DNA from: Ryuthela nishihirai
Lineage: Eukaryota; Arthropoda; Arachnida; Araneae; Heptathelidae
Direction of reading: 5' to 3'
Assembly: GCA_038380435.1 (NCBI GenBank)
Contig: JAWZYU010000005.1
Coordinates: forward strand, 34,866,001-34,930,000
Length of the DNA: 64,000 bases
Shown here: piece by piece, positions 20,643-31,407 of the stretch
Layout of the letters: every line of letters starts with the position of its first letter
Position numbering within the stretch: the first letter of the stretch is position 1
Made by a program: the position numbers and the translations under genes
The notes under the pieces: generated by a model
Told to the model about the DNA's origin: nothing
The model's input: only the letters and a program-made list of their open reading frames with translations
Database searches by the model: none

Positions 20643-21400
20643 ACTTTCTAACGGACGGTGGGAAAATATGGAAAACTGCAAAATATTAAACGCATATTCC
20701 AAATTATTTAGACTAGAAATTTGACATTTTGGTGGTAAGAGTGTCGTGGTTAAGAAGTTGACATTGGGAGAAACGATTTTTCTCCCTTACCCACGGGGCG
20801 GGGGCGGAGGTGGCTCATTCGGTAGCGCGCCAGGCTCGTAATCTGTAGTTCCCAGGTTCGAGTCCCAGCTGGGTCAGCGTTGAGATTTATCTCCGCAAAA
20901 TTCCCCGCCCTGCCCACGGTCAGTAGGGGACACCGATGGGCTTGGAAAGGCCGCCGTCCGTCGGATGGGACGTTAAGCCGTGGCCCCGTGTGTGGGAGAT
21001 CCATACCCTGTGCACGTTAAAGAACACACTGGATGGCCTTGACGGGAGACTACCATCTGTCTTCCAACAGCTGTTCCAGTGGGTCCCCTCCCCCAACCTT
21101 CTCTGAGCCTTCGGGGTCCTTGTGGCCTGGTCATTTAGCCCATGGTGTGCAAAAAAGTGCCGCTCAGAGGTAAAACAACCCAACAACCCAACCCAATCCC
21201 TTACCCACAGGGGTGGGAGGGGAGGAGAGGGATTTAACTTTTTTGTTTTAAGAAATAAATGAAAAATTCTTTTTGTGATTTAGAGGTACTAATGAAATAT
21301 TATTACATATATGCATTTTTCAAATCATCCATTAGGTCGAATTTCCAATATTACAAAGCGTTAAAGGTGTAAAATGAAACGCTTCCATTCTCTTTGAAAA
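20643..21400 (-). repeat. Repeat D, minus-strand copy split by a SINE
   Basis: Read in reverse, the blocks flanking the SINE A at 20795-21196 follow repeat D order: TATGCATTTTTCAAATCATC and TTTTTTGTTTTAAGAAATAA on the right, GCAAAATATTAAACGCATATT and TTGACATT on the left. Confidence 0.5.
20795..21196 (+). mobile_element. SINE A with extended tail
   Basis: Exact 12 bp TSD TCCCTTACCCAC (20783-20794 and 21197-21208). The head has an extra GGCGGAG before the A box, and the tail is lengthened (ACAACCCAACAACCCAACCC). Confidence 0.96.
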
Positions 21401-21785
21401 CGAACATCCTATATTGGCGTTATGATATTTTTCAAATTCTTATTCGAAAGAATGTCTTATATTTTTTGATGACAACATACTTTGCCTAAAGGCAAATGAA
21501 ATGAACGTTATCGGTAAATATTAATGCAATAATTGCTCCGCTGCAGCAAATTTGCTTTGGGTTGTCATAGCAACATTGCAAACACAACTCCTCACCGGAA
21601 TCGTTTTGTTTACAATATTAGATTAGTGATTTTGAAAATACATAAGATTGCGTTACCCACGGAAAGAAAAAAATAAGCATTAATGTAAAGAGGCAGCTTT
21701 TTCTTGGGGAGAAAAATATCAGAGACATCTCGCAGACATCAATTACTTGAAATTTTTCTTAAGCGCATTGCACGTCCCTGATTCT
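21401..21785. other. Unassigned stretch
   Basis: No gene or repeat boundary recognised. Confidence 0.4.
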
Positions 21786-21900
21786 GCTTATATGCGACTC
21801 TACTTACACTGCTATCCCTTACAAATTGTTTCTCAGACTCTGCTTATCTTCTATCTCTATTTATACTGCTATTCCTTACGCATAGTAGTAGAGTCGTCAC
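21786..21900 (+). repeat. Minisatellite family Q, short locus
   Basis: About two units (GCTTATCTTCTATCTCTATT, ACTGCTATTCCTTACGCAT) of the 57 bp repeat found at 30163-30513, same orientation. Ends in AGTAGTAGAGTCGTCAC (21884-21900), the exact reverse complement of 30143-30159. Confidence 0.8.
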
Positions 21901-22260
21901 TACTAATGTACACGGATACATATGTATATATGTATGCGCATGCACACACACACATTTGATTCACAGACACACAAACATTTTCACAGATACATATGTAGAT
22001 ATATATACATGCACACATGATTCACAGATACGCAAACATGCACTCAGTTACATATGCAGATATACACACATTCATAACGCACGATTGTACACAAATATAT
22101 ATACACCAAGAGAGACTTACATTTACATACAGGCGAAAACTTAGATTCATGCACCTACATTCACCTAGTCATTCACACACACACACACCTGCATAGACAT
22201 ACATACACAAATGCATAGAAACTTACAGACATACTTAGAAAGACACAGAGCACGTACCAT
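21901..22260. repeat. CA/TA-rich low-complexity tract
   Basis: Irregular mixture of ACACAC, ATACATA and GATTCACAGA words, with phrases such as CACAGATACATATG repeated. The open frames at 21747-21959 and 21956-22144 are low-complexity readings, not genes. Confidence 0.85.
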
Positions 22261-23057
22261 ACATCTCCTAATTCGGATATTTACGTAATAACATAAGAAC
22301 AGGGAAACCCACACATAGTCATGGACGTACATGACATAATCTTCGCGTAGCCAAAACCGAGGAGTATGTAAAATTAGGCTGGATTTTTTTATCCCATTTG
22401 AAAGGGAACAACTATTCAGATTGTCTCCCGCTTATAGAGATCTAACTTTATCATGTCAAATCGGAGGAATTCTCTCAAACTGTTCTTGGTTTTCAAAATT
22501 TCATGCCGTAGTAGTGTTTTATAACTTTAAAATAACAGTCGAAGAAAGTCCTCATCATTTCCTCTGAAATCAGATTTCATGGCTTTAAAGTGACTGCTGT
22601 CAATATACTGTAAATGCTTATCGTGAAAGGATGGCTGTCCATGCTATTGCATATTGTATTAATTTAAAAACAAACTTTCAAAAGACAATTTCTATTGAAG
22701 CTCTGATCAAATGTTTTGGAAATTTCAGTGCGTTCCACAGCTTTAGAACTTAATCTCTAGTCCCTTCAAAAATTTGTCTTCTGTGTCAAGTGTTTCTTTG
22801 TGTTAAGCATAAGTCAGCACAAACTTCACATACTTCACATACGACTAGATAATCTACGTTATTTGCAAAAGTATCCTCTCACTTGACGAGGGTGTATCCT
22901 TTTCATACGTTAGGAGATGTATGGTTTTTTGTAGCTCCTAATATACAGCTTTTCATTAAACTTCATTTCAAAACTCTTGACCGAAAACTATGAGATTTAT
23001 TCTGCCTGCTGAAAATTATGATTTTTGTAGTGTCGGATGATCTTGGGAAACTTACAC
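22261..23057. other. Unassigned stretch
   Basis: No gene or repeat recognised. Confidence 0.45.
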
Positions 23058-23290
23058 GCATCTGTAGTAAAGAACCACAGGATATGTCCTATAGACATGG
23101 AACTCATGAAATAATAAGCTGAAAAAAATTGGTTCTGCCATGAAAGTTTATAAGGTCACACAAGCGGAGAAAAGGTTAGCCATTGGTGGTGTAGTGGTAG
23201 CATAACAGGCATGTTTTCTTGAGACGTGGGTTCGGATCCCACTCATGGCAAAACCAATTTTTTCCAGCTTATTGTTTTATGCTCATCTAT
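23058..23290 (+). mobile_element. SINE C, fold-back copy with tRNA-Gly-like head
   Basis: A tRNA-like block at 23179-23249 begins GCCATTGGTGGTGTAGTGG and has a perfect T arm (GTGGG/CCCAC around the B box GGTTCGGATCC), with closable acceptor ends GCCAT/ATGGC. The anticodon arm does not fold, so it is not a functional tRNA gene. It sits in the loop of an inverted repeat: 23105-23143 pairs with 23241-23281, because the SINE tail (TTTTTTCCAGCTTATT) occurs in both orientations. A further tail segment, reversed, extends left to 23058. Confidence 0.8.
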
Positions 23291-23385
23291 TGTTTGCACG
23301 TAAGAATTTTTATATGTAACTGTTTTCGTAACCATTCTCTAAGTAGTGAGTTCGAAATTAGTGTATCTTTGCTTTAAAAAATAAA
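23291..23385. other. Spacer between SINEs
   Basis: About 95 bp of unassigned AT-rich DNA. Confidence 0.4.
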
Positions 23386-23584
23386 AACAATAAATACCCC
23401 CTCAAGTAGCTGCTTGCCACAGTGGTCTGACAAGAACCTGTCAGTTTATACGCCATAGTAGAATGTGTGACAGGATGGCGAGATCTCAGCAGAAAAACAA
23501 CAGAAACGTTCACGCCTTACACTAGGACTCGAACCCCTGGTCCTTTATATCAGTAGCCAAGTGTACTAACCACTTGGCCACGGG
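23386..23584 (-). mobile_element. SINE B, full length
   Basis: Complete in reverse from AATACCCCCTCAAG through the B box complement GACTCGAACCC to CCACTTGGCCACGGG (A box). Confidence 0.92.
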
Positions 23585-23798
23585 ATAGGTTTAAAAAAAA
23601 ACTTTTGATTCCGTTGACTATCATAACTTATATCTGATTGCAAAATCGAAAAGGTAGGTTATTATGATGCTAGATCTCTACAGTAATTCTGCATCGTGAG
23701 TAAAGTATGGTAGAATACTACCGAAGAGTATCAATTTCATCCCTTTTCAATTATTGTGAGGAATTCATTGTAAAGACCAGGGAATTAGCAAGTCTAGA

Positions 23799-23914
23799 AA
23801 AAAAATAATAATAAATACCTCCTCAAGCAGCTGCTTGCCACAGAGGTCTGACAGGAGCCTGCCAGTTTATATGCCATAGTAGAAGGCCTGAGAGGATGGC
23901 AGAACCTCAGCAGA
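23799..23914 (-). mobile_element. SINE B, 5'-truncated with exact TSD
   Basis: Holds only the 3' 100 bp of the SINE plus an A-rich tail, yet is flanked by an exact 12 bp TSD AGCAAGTCTAGA (23787-23798 and 23915-23926). It therefore integrated already truncated, as incomplete LINE-driven reverse transcription would produce. Confidence 0.95.
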
Positions 23915-23926
23915 AGCAAGTCTAGA

Positions 23927-24788
23927 TATATGGAAAAATAATCTGTCTCAGATGATGCTCATGATATTTCCTGCTTTGGCAAATGTTGAGGAGATGAACG
24001 CTTTCGTTAAAGTCTTGTAATGGTTTATTAGAAAGAAAGCAAATATGCACAAGCGGAAGATGAACCAGTTTTTGGTTGTGTTCTTTTGAGCAAGTTACTT
24101 TAATTATCTCGCGAGATGTGTGATAGATACTGGTAATGTATGAGATAAAGAAAAGAATGGGCATTGAGAGCTTTACGATTCTGAAGAGAAACATGCACAT
24201 CTGAAAATTAATCATCATCTGAATATTAAGCTATATAATAACTTAGTTTATCTCTAAGTTTGGAATTAGGATTTTAATAAGGAATCCTCGTAATCAGGTT
24301 GTCTTTCATTCTAAATGCTTACGCAATATCTGGACCGTTCAGGTAGTTTGTCTGCGTAAGTATTGATGAAAGATTCATTAACAACTGTTGAGTAGCATCT
24401 TGTATAGGTAGAGACTTCGTTGTTTTGCTGACCACATTTAGCGCTATAGATTAGTGAATAATGTGACCGATGCCTCAGAAAAAAAGGAAGTCCTAGATTG
24501 TGTGTGTAAAACAGCCAACGTGATCTTGTTCAGGCAAGTACAGTAGAATTAACTCAGAAGTCTGTGTGGAGAATTAAACTTTACAGAACTCTATTCTTCT
24601 TTGATAGCTAAATGTAATGTAAGCATTATTCCTTAAGCAGAGGGATTTCACAATTTATAGCAGTATAGAAAAAGTGTGCGAGGAAGGCAATCCTTCACCA
24701 GAAAGACAATGCAGAAAATTGCATTCCTGCCTTTTTATTAGTACCCCCGTATGCTAACCGGGGGTGAAATAATTTTCATTCTGTGAAG
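23927..24788. other. Unassigned stretch
   Basis: The 98-codon minus frame at 23922-24218 overlaps the TSD and has no domain I recognise. Nothing else seen. Confidence 0.4.
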
Positions 24789-24790
24789 TA

Positions 24791-25994
24791 CACTGAGAGG
24801 CCAAAAGTCATGGAATACGTGCCTAATAACGAGTTGGTCCTCCTGGACCACTCAGCACTGTAAGCCACACGTTGAGGCATGGAGTCAACAAGTTGCTGGT
24901 ACCGTTCTGCAGGGATGGCAGCCCACACATCCTTCAGTATAGACTATAATTGTGTTGCATTGGATAGTGGCGGATTCATGGATCATAAGCTTGTTTCCAT
25001 TTTGTCCCACAGATGCTCCAAGGGATTCATATCGGGGGACCGTTGGGGCCAATTCATGGTGGTAAAGTTCGTGTTGTGTTCCTCGATCCCACTCCTAGCA
25101 ACCAAAGACTGGTTATCTTGGACGGTTTATCTGGTAACCAAAGACGTTGCATTATCTTATTGTAATACCCGTTCACCATCAGGGTGCTCGAGAGTCATGA
25201 AAGGGTGCAGGTGATCTGCGAGAATGTCCACATATCTCATACTTGTCAGCGATTGCTCCAAAGAGACTAAAGAGCCCAATGTAGACCACGTGCACATGGC
25301 CCATACCATCATAGAGCCGCCTCCAGCCTGAACAGTACCTTGCAGACAGGAAGGGTCCATGACTACACAGAGCCTACACCACACTCTAACACACCTGTCA
25401 GCGTGAAACAACTGGAACCTTGATTCATCGGATCATTCTACCCGACGCCAATTTCGATATCTTCGGGCCCATTCCAGTCGTTGAGCTCTGTGACGACATG
25501 TATGCAATGGGACACGAGTGGGTCTTCGGCTACCAAATCCGATGGAGTGCAAGTGGCGACGGACAATCCTTTGAGAAACGTTTTGTGTTTGGCCCACATT
25601 CAAATTGGAAGTGATTTCATGTATTGTAGCCCGTCTGTTGGTCATTACCATTCGTGACAGCAGACACGAGTTCTGTTCACTGGTATATGTGTGTGTGGAA
25701 ATGCCATCAATAAAATACTGACGATAAACTCTTGACACAATAGACCTGGGAAAACCGAATTCCTGCACGATCTCCGATATTGCATCATCCATCCTTCTGA
25801 CACCGACGATCAAGCCATATTGAAAGTCAGACAACTCATGCTATGCTGAAATAACAACTACTCCGAAATGAATGTTGGATTTGTAGGCTACTGCAGCACC
25901 ATTCTGCGGTTGACGTCCAATGCATCGGTTACGAGTACAGCATGCTAGTTCTACTTTAACTGCTTTAATTCCCATGATTTTTGGCCTCTCAGTG
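24791..25994 (-). mobile_element. Tc1-like transposon, complete ends
   Basis: Terminal inverted repeats CACTGAGAGGCCAAAAGTCA (left) and the complement of CACTGAGAGGCCAAAAATCA (right), bounded by TA at 24789-24790 and 25995-25996. Length 1204 bp, close to the usual Tc1 size. It contains one degenerate transposase gene on the minus strand. Confidence 0.95.
24800..25834 (-). pseudogene. Tc1-like transposase, multiply frameshifted
   Basis: The first 133 codons (25834-25433) are the DNA-binding part: a helix-turn-helix with IVQEFGFPRSIVSRVYRQY, then a second helix-turn-helix with TVRRHL-type residues (IVRRHLHSIGFGSRRP). Next comes DESRFQLFHAD (first catalytic Asp), then QGTVQAGGGSMMVWAMCTWS and YVDILADHLHPFM. 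The second Asp (DNAT) follows a stop near 25157. The Glu motif SPDMNPLEHLWD and the C-terminal block AAIPAERYQQLVDSMPQRV lie in other frames. At least three breaks separate the parts, so no active enzyme is made. All DDE motifs are still visible, indicating moderate age. Confidence 0.92.
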
Positions 25995-25996
25995 TA

Positions 25997-26298
25997 TTTC
26001 AAACAAGTTTCGTAAGAGAAATTATCGTTTAGCCATATAATATGTACGTTCGAAGAATGTGCTTCGTGTTCCCCGCTGTATTAAGTCATGATGAGCACTA
26101 GAGCGTTTGCCCTTTTGACCATTTCATTGAATAATGATTTGTTGCTCCCTCTTGATTAGGTCTGTAGCTCCCGTGAAAACATCTACCTTTGGAGAAATTA
26201 TAGTTCTTCAAAGTTTATGGAAGGGATCGAGTCTCTTACACACCTTTTAATAGGAGATGTTCTGAACTATCACTCACATAAAAGTTTAAACATACATA
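25997..26298. other. Unassigned spacer between two DNA transposons
   Basis: No feature recognised. Confidence 0.4.
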
Positions 26299-27040
26299 TA
26301 CACACCATGTTGAAAAAAGTGTCCGGATACTCCCATGTTGCGTGAATGGAAAGACTCTTTCAAAGCTCCCTAACATTGAAAATAAACCTTTTACGCAAAA
26401 ACTGTTATTGGCGATAAACTGTAGATGCACTCTAATCCCCTAAATATATCTCCCGCAATATTCGTTTAATATCTAAAGAAAGAATGGTACTTGTGAAAAA
26501 ATACTTCAATAGATAAAACACAACTCTTGTAACAATTTGTTCACTAGCATAAATTAAATATCTGAAGTTTGTAAGACGATTTTTTAAGATTTCATCAATT
26601 TGGAGGTAATGTGACAGTGTCAATTTTCAACAAACTTCGATCAATATTTAAAGAGTCATTGAAGCTGCACCATTTAACAACAGACGACACTGTCACATTG
26701 CCTCCAAATCGACGAAATCTTAAAAAATCGTCATACAAACTTCAGATATTTAATTTACGTTAGTGAACAAATTGTTACAAGAGTTGTGCTTTATCTGTTG
26801 AAGAATTTTTTTCACAAGTGTCAAAAGTTGAAAATAAATGGTTCAACTTCCATTCATTCTTTAAACATTGGACGAATATTGCAGGAAATATATTTAGAGA
26901 GATTTGAGTGAAATCTACAATTTATCGCCAATAATAGTTTTTTCGTAAAAGGTTTATTTTCAATGTTAGGGAGCTTTGAAAGTGGCTTTCCATTCACATA
27001 ACATGGAAGTGTCCAGATACTTTTTTCAACATAGTGTACA
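26299..27040. mobile_element. Long fold-back MITE, Tc1/mariner type (family M2)
   Basis: The left end (TA)CACACCATGTTGAAAAAAGT pairs with a right end finishing CTTTTTTCAACATAGTGTA. The arms stay complementary for about 300 bp each: CAATGTTAGGGAGCTTTGAAA near 26965 answers TTTCAAAGCTCCCTAACATTG near 26357, and TGTCACATTGCCTCCAAAT near 26690 answers ATTTGGAGGTAATGTGACA near 26598. TA borders support Tc1/mariner mobilisation. No transposase; the 60-codon frames inside are shadows. Confidence 0.88.
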
Positions 27041-27521
27041 TACTGAATGTGTGTTCGAAAAACCCTGCTTCAGATTTACGAAAATTATTCGAAAACCATT
27101 ATAGCATATTGTACAAAAGCTCCATATAAGAAGTATTACTTAACGAACAACCTCAGACATAGTGCTAAGACTTACCTAAAACTGAATATTCTTTAGCTAG
27201 GAGGAAAATATTACTTTTGATCTGAGTCCTTATTGAAACAATGCGCGTTTATCAGATGCTAAAGTAAATGCATTTCAGTTATGTCAAATCAGAAATCATT
27301 TTCTGTTCAAATGCTGAATTCTTAGATCTATTAAAATACGGAAAGTGGAATATCCTCTGGGGAGGAATGTATGCACTTTGCTATCACTGTGGGTGATTCA
27401 TCTGGTTATTCATATATATTATTCAATCATTAGAATACGACATAAGCAGTTGGCGGTCCCGTGACCTCACCGTACGGAGGAAAACTAGCGACTTATCTCT
27501 GTCTACTCCGATTTTTTCGTT
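27041..27521. other. Unassigned stretch
   Basis: No gene or repeat recognised. Confidence 0.4.
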
Positions 27522-27735
27522 CCAAACCATAGAGAGATTTTTAAAGCATTTCTGCAACGATCGTTCCGTATCTTTACAAATGCTGAGCATATCTCTCGAC
27601 ATTGTAATAATCATGCTGTCTCTCCAACCTCCAAACCATAGAGAGATTTTTAAAGCATATCTGCAACGATCATTCCGTATCTTTACAGATGCTGAGCATA
27701 TCTCTCGACATTGTAATAATCACGCTGTCTCTCTG
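27522..27735. repeat. 109 bp direct tandem duplication
   Basis: Unit 27522-27630 is repeated at 27631-27735 with few differences, both starting CCAAACCATAGAGAGATTTT and containing GCATATCTCTCGACATTG. The frames at 27423-27614 and 27580-27798 are consequences of the duplication. Confidence 0.95.
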
Positions 27736-27917
27736 AGAGTTCTTTTGTATGGGCAGAATGAAATGTACTCAAACTATATTAAGGACTTTCTGAAGTAAAT
27801 TAAATGTATGATGAAAGTGTTTCCATGGATAATCCATTTAAAATACCTGTGTGTTACTATCGCCATAGGTTGACAAAATGCAGGCTGAGTTTGAGTCTTA
27901 GGACGAATAACATCAGG

Positions 27918-28307
27918 GTTGGGTTGGGTTGTTTTACCTCTGAGCGGCACTTTTTTTGCACACCATGGGCTAAATGGCCAGGTCACATGGACCCCGAAGG
28001 CTCAGAGAAGGTTGGGGGAGGGGACCCACTGGAACAGTTGTTGGGAGACAGATGGTAGCCTCCCGTCAAGGCCATCCAGCGTATTCTTTAACGTGCACAG
28101 GGTATGGCTCTCCCACACACGGGGCCACGGCTTAACGTCCCATCCGACGGACGGCGGCCTTTCCAAGCCCATCGATGTCCCCTACTGACCGTGGGCAGGG
28201 CGGGGAATTTTGCGGAGATAAATCTCAACGTTGACCCAGCTGGGACTCTAACCTGGGAACTACAGATTACGAACCTGGCGCGCTACCGACTGAGCCACCC
28301 CCGCCCC
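27918..28307 (-). mobile_element. SINE A, full length
   Basis: TSD of 12 bp with one mismatch: AATAACATCAGG (27906-27917) and AATAACATTAGG (28308-28319). The B box complement carries one change (GGGACTCTAACC). Confidence 0.96.
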
Positions 28308-28319
28308 AATAACATTAGG

Positions 28320-29065
28320 TGGCGGTCTGCAAACACAATAAGGATCAAGAGAGACAGATAAGACTTTCACTTTATTAATTATGCTATAATCATTATAGAC
28401 CACACAAAGTGTATTATTTTTACCTCTGCTAAGAAGATCTTTTCTGATGTTCCCACAATTCTTCTATCGATCATATACTGCGCACAGAATACTGAGCATT
28501 TTGTAACATAGTTTTTAAAATATTCAGATGGTCAATAATACATCAAACGGGGATTCAGTTTTTATCCTGCGATAATTGACAGACTGTTGTATCGTGCATC
28601 ACATAATGAACAAAATTTCTTTCGTAATTGCTTAGTCGAATGTCATCGGACATTTGCATCAACAATATTACTTAACGCAAGAATAGATTCGCCATGACGA
28701 GCAACTGTTTTTATCCTCGTCCCCAGCAGGTAGGTGACCTTGAGGAACTCCTTTCACAGTCGCAAGCTCTCAGGTTTCTTTCGTCCAGCAATTTTCCCCT
28801 TATGTCGCCTCTGCCACACGGCATCGCTTTGAGAGGTTAAGAACAATAACGGAATTCATCCTTTCCTCCAGTGTAAGATTTTCATTCACAAAAGGCTTCC
28901 CATTTATCCTGTGTCTGCCAAATGACTTATTGTTGGGGAACTCTTTTCTTTCCATTCTATCGTGGTTAATTTCATCCCAAAACACTTCCATCCTCTGATA
29001 AATTGTCGTAATTATCATCTGCCTCGTGGGAAACAGAGCCTCTCTGGGCAGAGATTAATATTTCG
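28320..29065. other. Unassigned stretch
   Basis: The 72-codon minus frame (28800-29018) has no recognisable motif. No repeat boundary seen. Confidence 0.4.
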
Positions 29066-29275
29066 TGTCCCGTGGCCGAGTGGTTAGCACGCTTGGCTAC
29101 TGTTCTAAGGGACCTGGGTTGGAGCCCCGGATTAGGCATGGATGTGTGCGTCGTTTTTCTGCTGAGGTCCTGCCATCCTCTCAGATCTCCTACTGTGGCA
29201 TATAAACTGACATGCCCCTGTCAGACCTCTGTGGCAAGCAGCTGCTTGAGGGGGTATTTATTTTTATTTTTTATT
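29066..29275 (+). mobile_element. SINE B, full length
   Basis: Head TCCCGTGGCCGAGTGG, B box GGTTGGAGCCC (one change), body and TATTTATTTTTATTTT tail complete. Confidence 0.92.
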
Positions 29276-29279
29276 TACA

Positions 29280-29850
29280 CACAACCTAGTCTCTCTAGCA
29301 CCCAAATTATCATAATTCCCCTGGCAGCCAGATACCTTCAGGATGGCCTCTCTAAGTCGTGAGATGATTTTTTTATGTTCACAAAAAATGCTCTCCTGCC
29401 ACGTGAATTATTATATATAGAGATTGTTGCATGTCTTCTGAGAAAATCACTCCACCCTTGTTCTAAGATATAGTAGCGAAATTCCGCCCAAGAAGGAGAT
29501 TTTAAAATCGTTCAAGAATTCAGCCATCAAGTTATGTAATGCTAGAGAACTTTCCTCATCCCCGTGGAGGAATCTTTTGATGAATGGAGTTTCCTTGTGA
29601 TAGGGTGTTTCCTCTTACCTCCGACAGAGTCCTTAGTATTGAGAAGTCAGATTTTACCCTCTGCCTCCTATGTAAACGAGACTATAATTATCATATATAG
29701 AGGTCTCCGTACATCTTCAGTAAAAGCCTCTCCATCCTTGTTCTAAGATATAATAGCAAAATTCATCCTAAGAAAGTGACCTCCGAGACTTGCATTATTA
29801 TAATCACCATCTGGCAAATGATCTCCTTGAGAAGATAGTAACACATTATC
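29280..29850 (+). repeat. Diverged two-unit repeat of about 285 bp
   Basis: Block 29410-29500 recurs at 29690-29785: TATATATAGAGATTGTTGCA/CATATATAGAGGTCTCCGTA followed by CCTTGTTCTAAGATATAGTA/CCTTGTTCTAAGATATAATA. Flanking similarity is weaker, so unit borders are uncertain. Confidence 0.6.
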
Positions 29851-30142
29851 GTAGTTATCATCACCTCAAGGATAAATAAAGATAAGCAGAGATGCACACA
29901 ACTGATTCACTCTTACCAACATCTGTCAGATGGTTCTCTAAACGAGAAGGTGATGGTATTTTGCAAAAGCATCTGCCTATGTAAAATATTTCGAAAAAGC
30001 ACCCATATTCTCCCTCTCATACAAAGGAACATGCCCAACAACGAGAAACAACTTTCAAAACGTACGTATAGGGTTAAAGGTTTTTTTTCACCTGCTTTTG
30101 TCTTAAAGAACTCGTTGTCCCAAAGAATTTGTTTGTCCCACA
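29851..30142. other. Unassigned stretch
   Basis: Contains part of the 112-codon frame 29950-30288, which runs into the adjacent minisatellite; no domain recognised. Confidence 0.35.
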
Positions 30143-30513
30143 GTGACGACTCTACTACTCACATTGTTTCTCTGACTCTGTTTATCTCGATCTCTATTTA
30201 CACTGCTATTCCTTATGCATTGTTTTTCCGACTCTCCTTATCTTCGATCTCTTCTTACACTGCTATCCCTTATGCATTGTTTCTCTGACTTCTGCTTATC
30301 TTTGACTCTTATTACATTGCTATCCCTTATGCATTGTTTCTCCCACTCTACTTATTCTGCTATCCTTTTCACATTGTTTCTCAGACTCTGCTTATCTGCT
30401 ATCCCTTATGCACTCTTTCTCCGACACCACTTATCTGCAATCTCTACTTACACTACTCTCTCTTCTGCACTGTTTCCCTAACTCTGCTTATCTGAGATCC
30501 CGTTATGCACTGC
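30143..30513 (+). repeat. Minisatellite family Q, main array
   Basis: About eight units with a full length near 57 bp, typically ATTGTTTCTCTGACTCTG then CTTATCT, TACACTGCTATCCCTTATGC. Some units are shortened to about 40 bp. Because 57 is divisible by three, the array reads open as repeated peptides (30215-30481); this is periodicity, not evidence of a protein. Confidence 0.9.
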
Positions 30514-30999
30514 TTCACCAACAAATGATCAGTTGTTTGACTTTAAACCAAAATAATTCCAATATAATATGAAAATGCTGCAAAACGAAGTGTTATCTGG
30601 AATTTCCTTGGTGGATGATGGGTGGTTGGGGGGGGAGGGGGGGGCTTTAAATTATCCTTCAATTTGATACTTGCTATACAGTTTAATCTGGATTAATTTA
30701 TTTATTGCAATGCACTAAATGTTTTGTCGGTGCTTGGAAGTGTGTAAAAACGTACTAATCCAAATTTAAAAGTTTTCAATTCTCTGGGTGTTCCACCCCA
30801 TACTTGGTCCACCCAATACGTGGTTTAGCGTACCTGACTACTATAAGCCAGCGAGCATGTCCCTATATATATTTTGTACGAGAAATCAGAACAAGCCCAA
30901 TTGAATTCCTAGGTCATTTCCATTCTTTGTGTAAGGGCGTAACTTGTTTCCTGGTTAAAAAAAAGTTCTCGTTGAAATGAGTTTTGACGTATTGTTAGT
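30514..30999. other. Unassigned stretch with a G-rich patch
   Basis: GGGGGGGGAGGGGGGGG near 30629-30647; nothing else recognised. Confidence 0.45.
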
Positions 31000-31407
31000 G
31001 GGGCGGAGGGGAGGGAGGGGGGGGGGGGGGCTCAGTCAATACCGCGCCAGGCTCGTAATCTGCAATTCGTTCGAGTTCCAGCTGGGTCAGCATTGAGATT
31101 TATCTCCGCAAAACTTCCTGCCCATGACCAGTAGGGGACATTGATAGGTTTGGAAATGCCACTGTTCTTTGGATCGGGACATTAAGCCATTGTCCCGTGT
31201 ACGCAAAAGCCATTGTCCCGTGTACGCAAAAGCCATATCCTGTGTACTTCAAAGAATATGCTGGATGATCTTGACGAGAGCAAACAACTGTTCCAGTGGG
31301 TCCCCTTCCCTAACCTTCTCTGTGTCTTTGGAGTCCTTGTGACCTTGTCATTTAGCCCAATGTGTGTAAAAAAAGTGCCGCTCAGAAGTATAACAACTCA
31401 ACCCAGT
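31000..31407 (+). mobile_element. SINE A with G-rich head and internal 23 bp duplication
   Basis: The head is preceded by an expanded G run (about 31008-31030). GCCATTGTCCCGTGTACGC occurs twice at a 23 bp step (31186 and 31209). The B box region has lost several bases. Ends AACAACTCAACCC. Confidence 0.88.

Noticed and set aside
20795..21196. Telomeric repeat block (AACCC)n
   Set aside because: Only a few units at SINE 3' ends, at scattered sites; it is a SINE tail. Arthropod telomeres are usually TTAGG.
23179..23249. Possible tRNA-Gly gene
   Set aside because: The T arm is good but the anticodon arm does not fold. The block is embedded in repeat sequence shared with 47014 and lies in a fold-back; it is a SINE head.
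24879..25214. 111-codon plus-strand frame
   Set aside because: Antisense shadow of the Tc1 transposase.
30215..30481. Repeat protein of Leu/Ser/Phe-rich units
   Set aside because: It is the in-phase translation of a 57 bp minisatellite, and some units break the phase.
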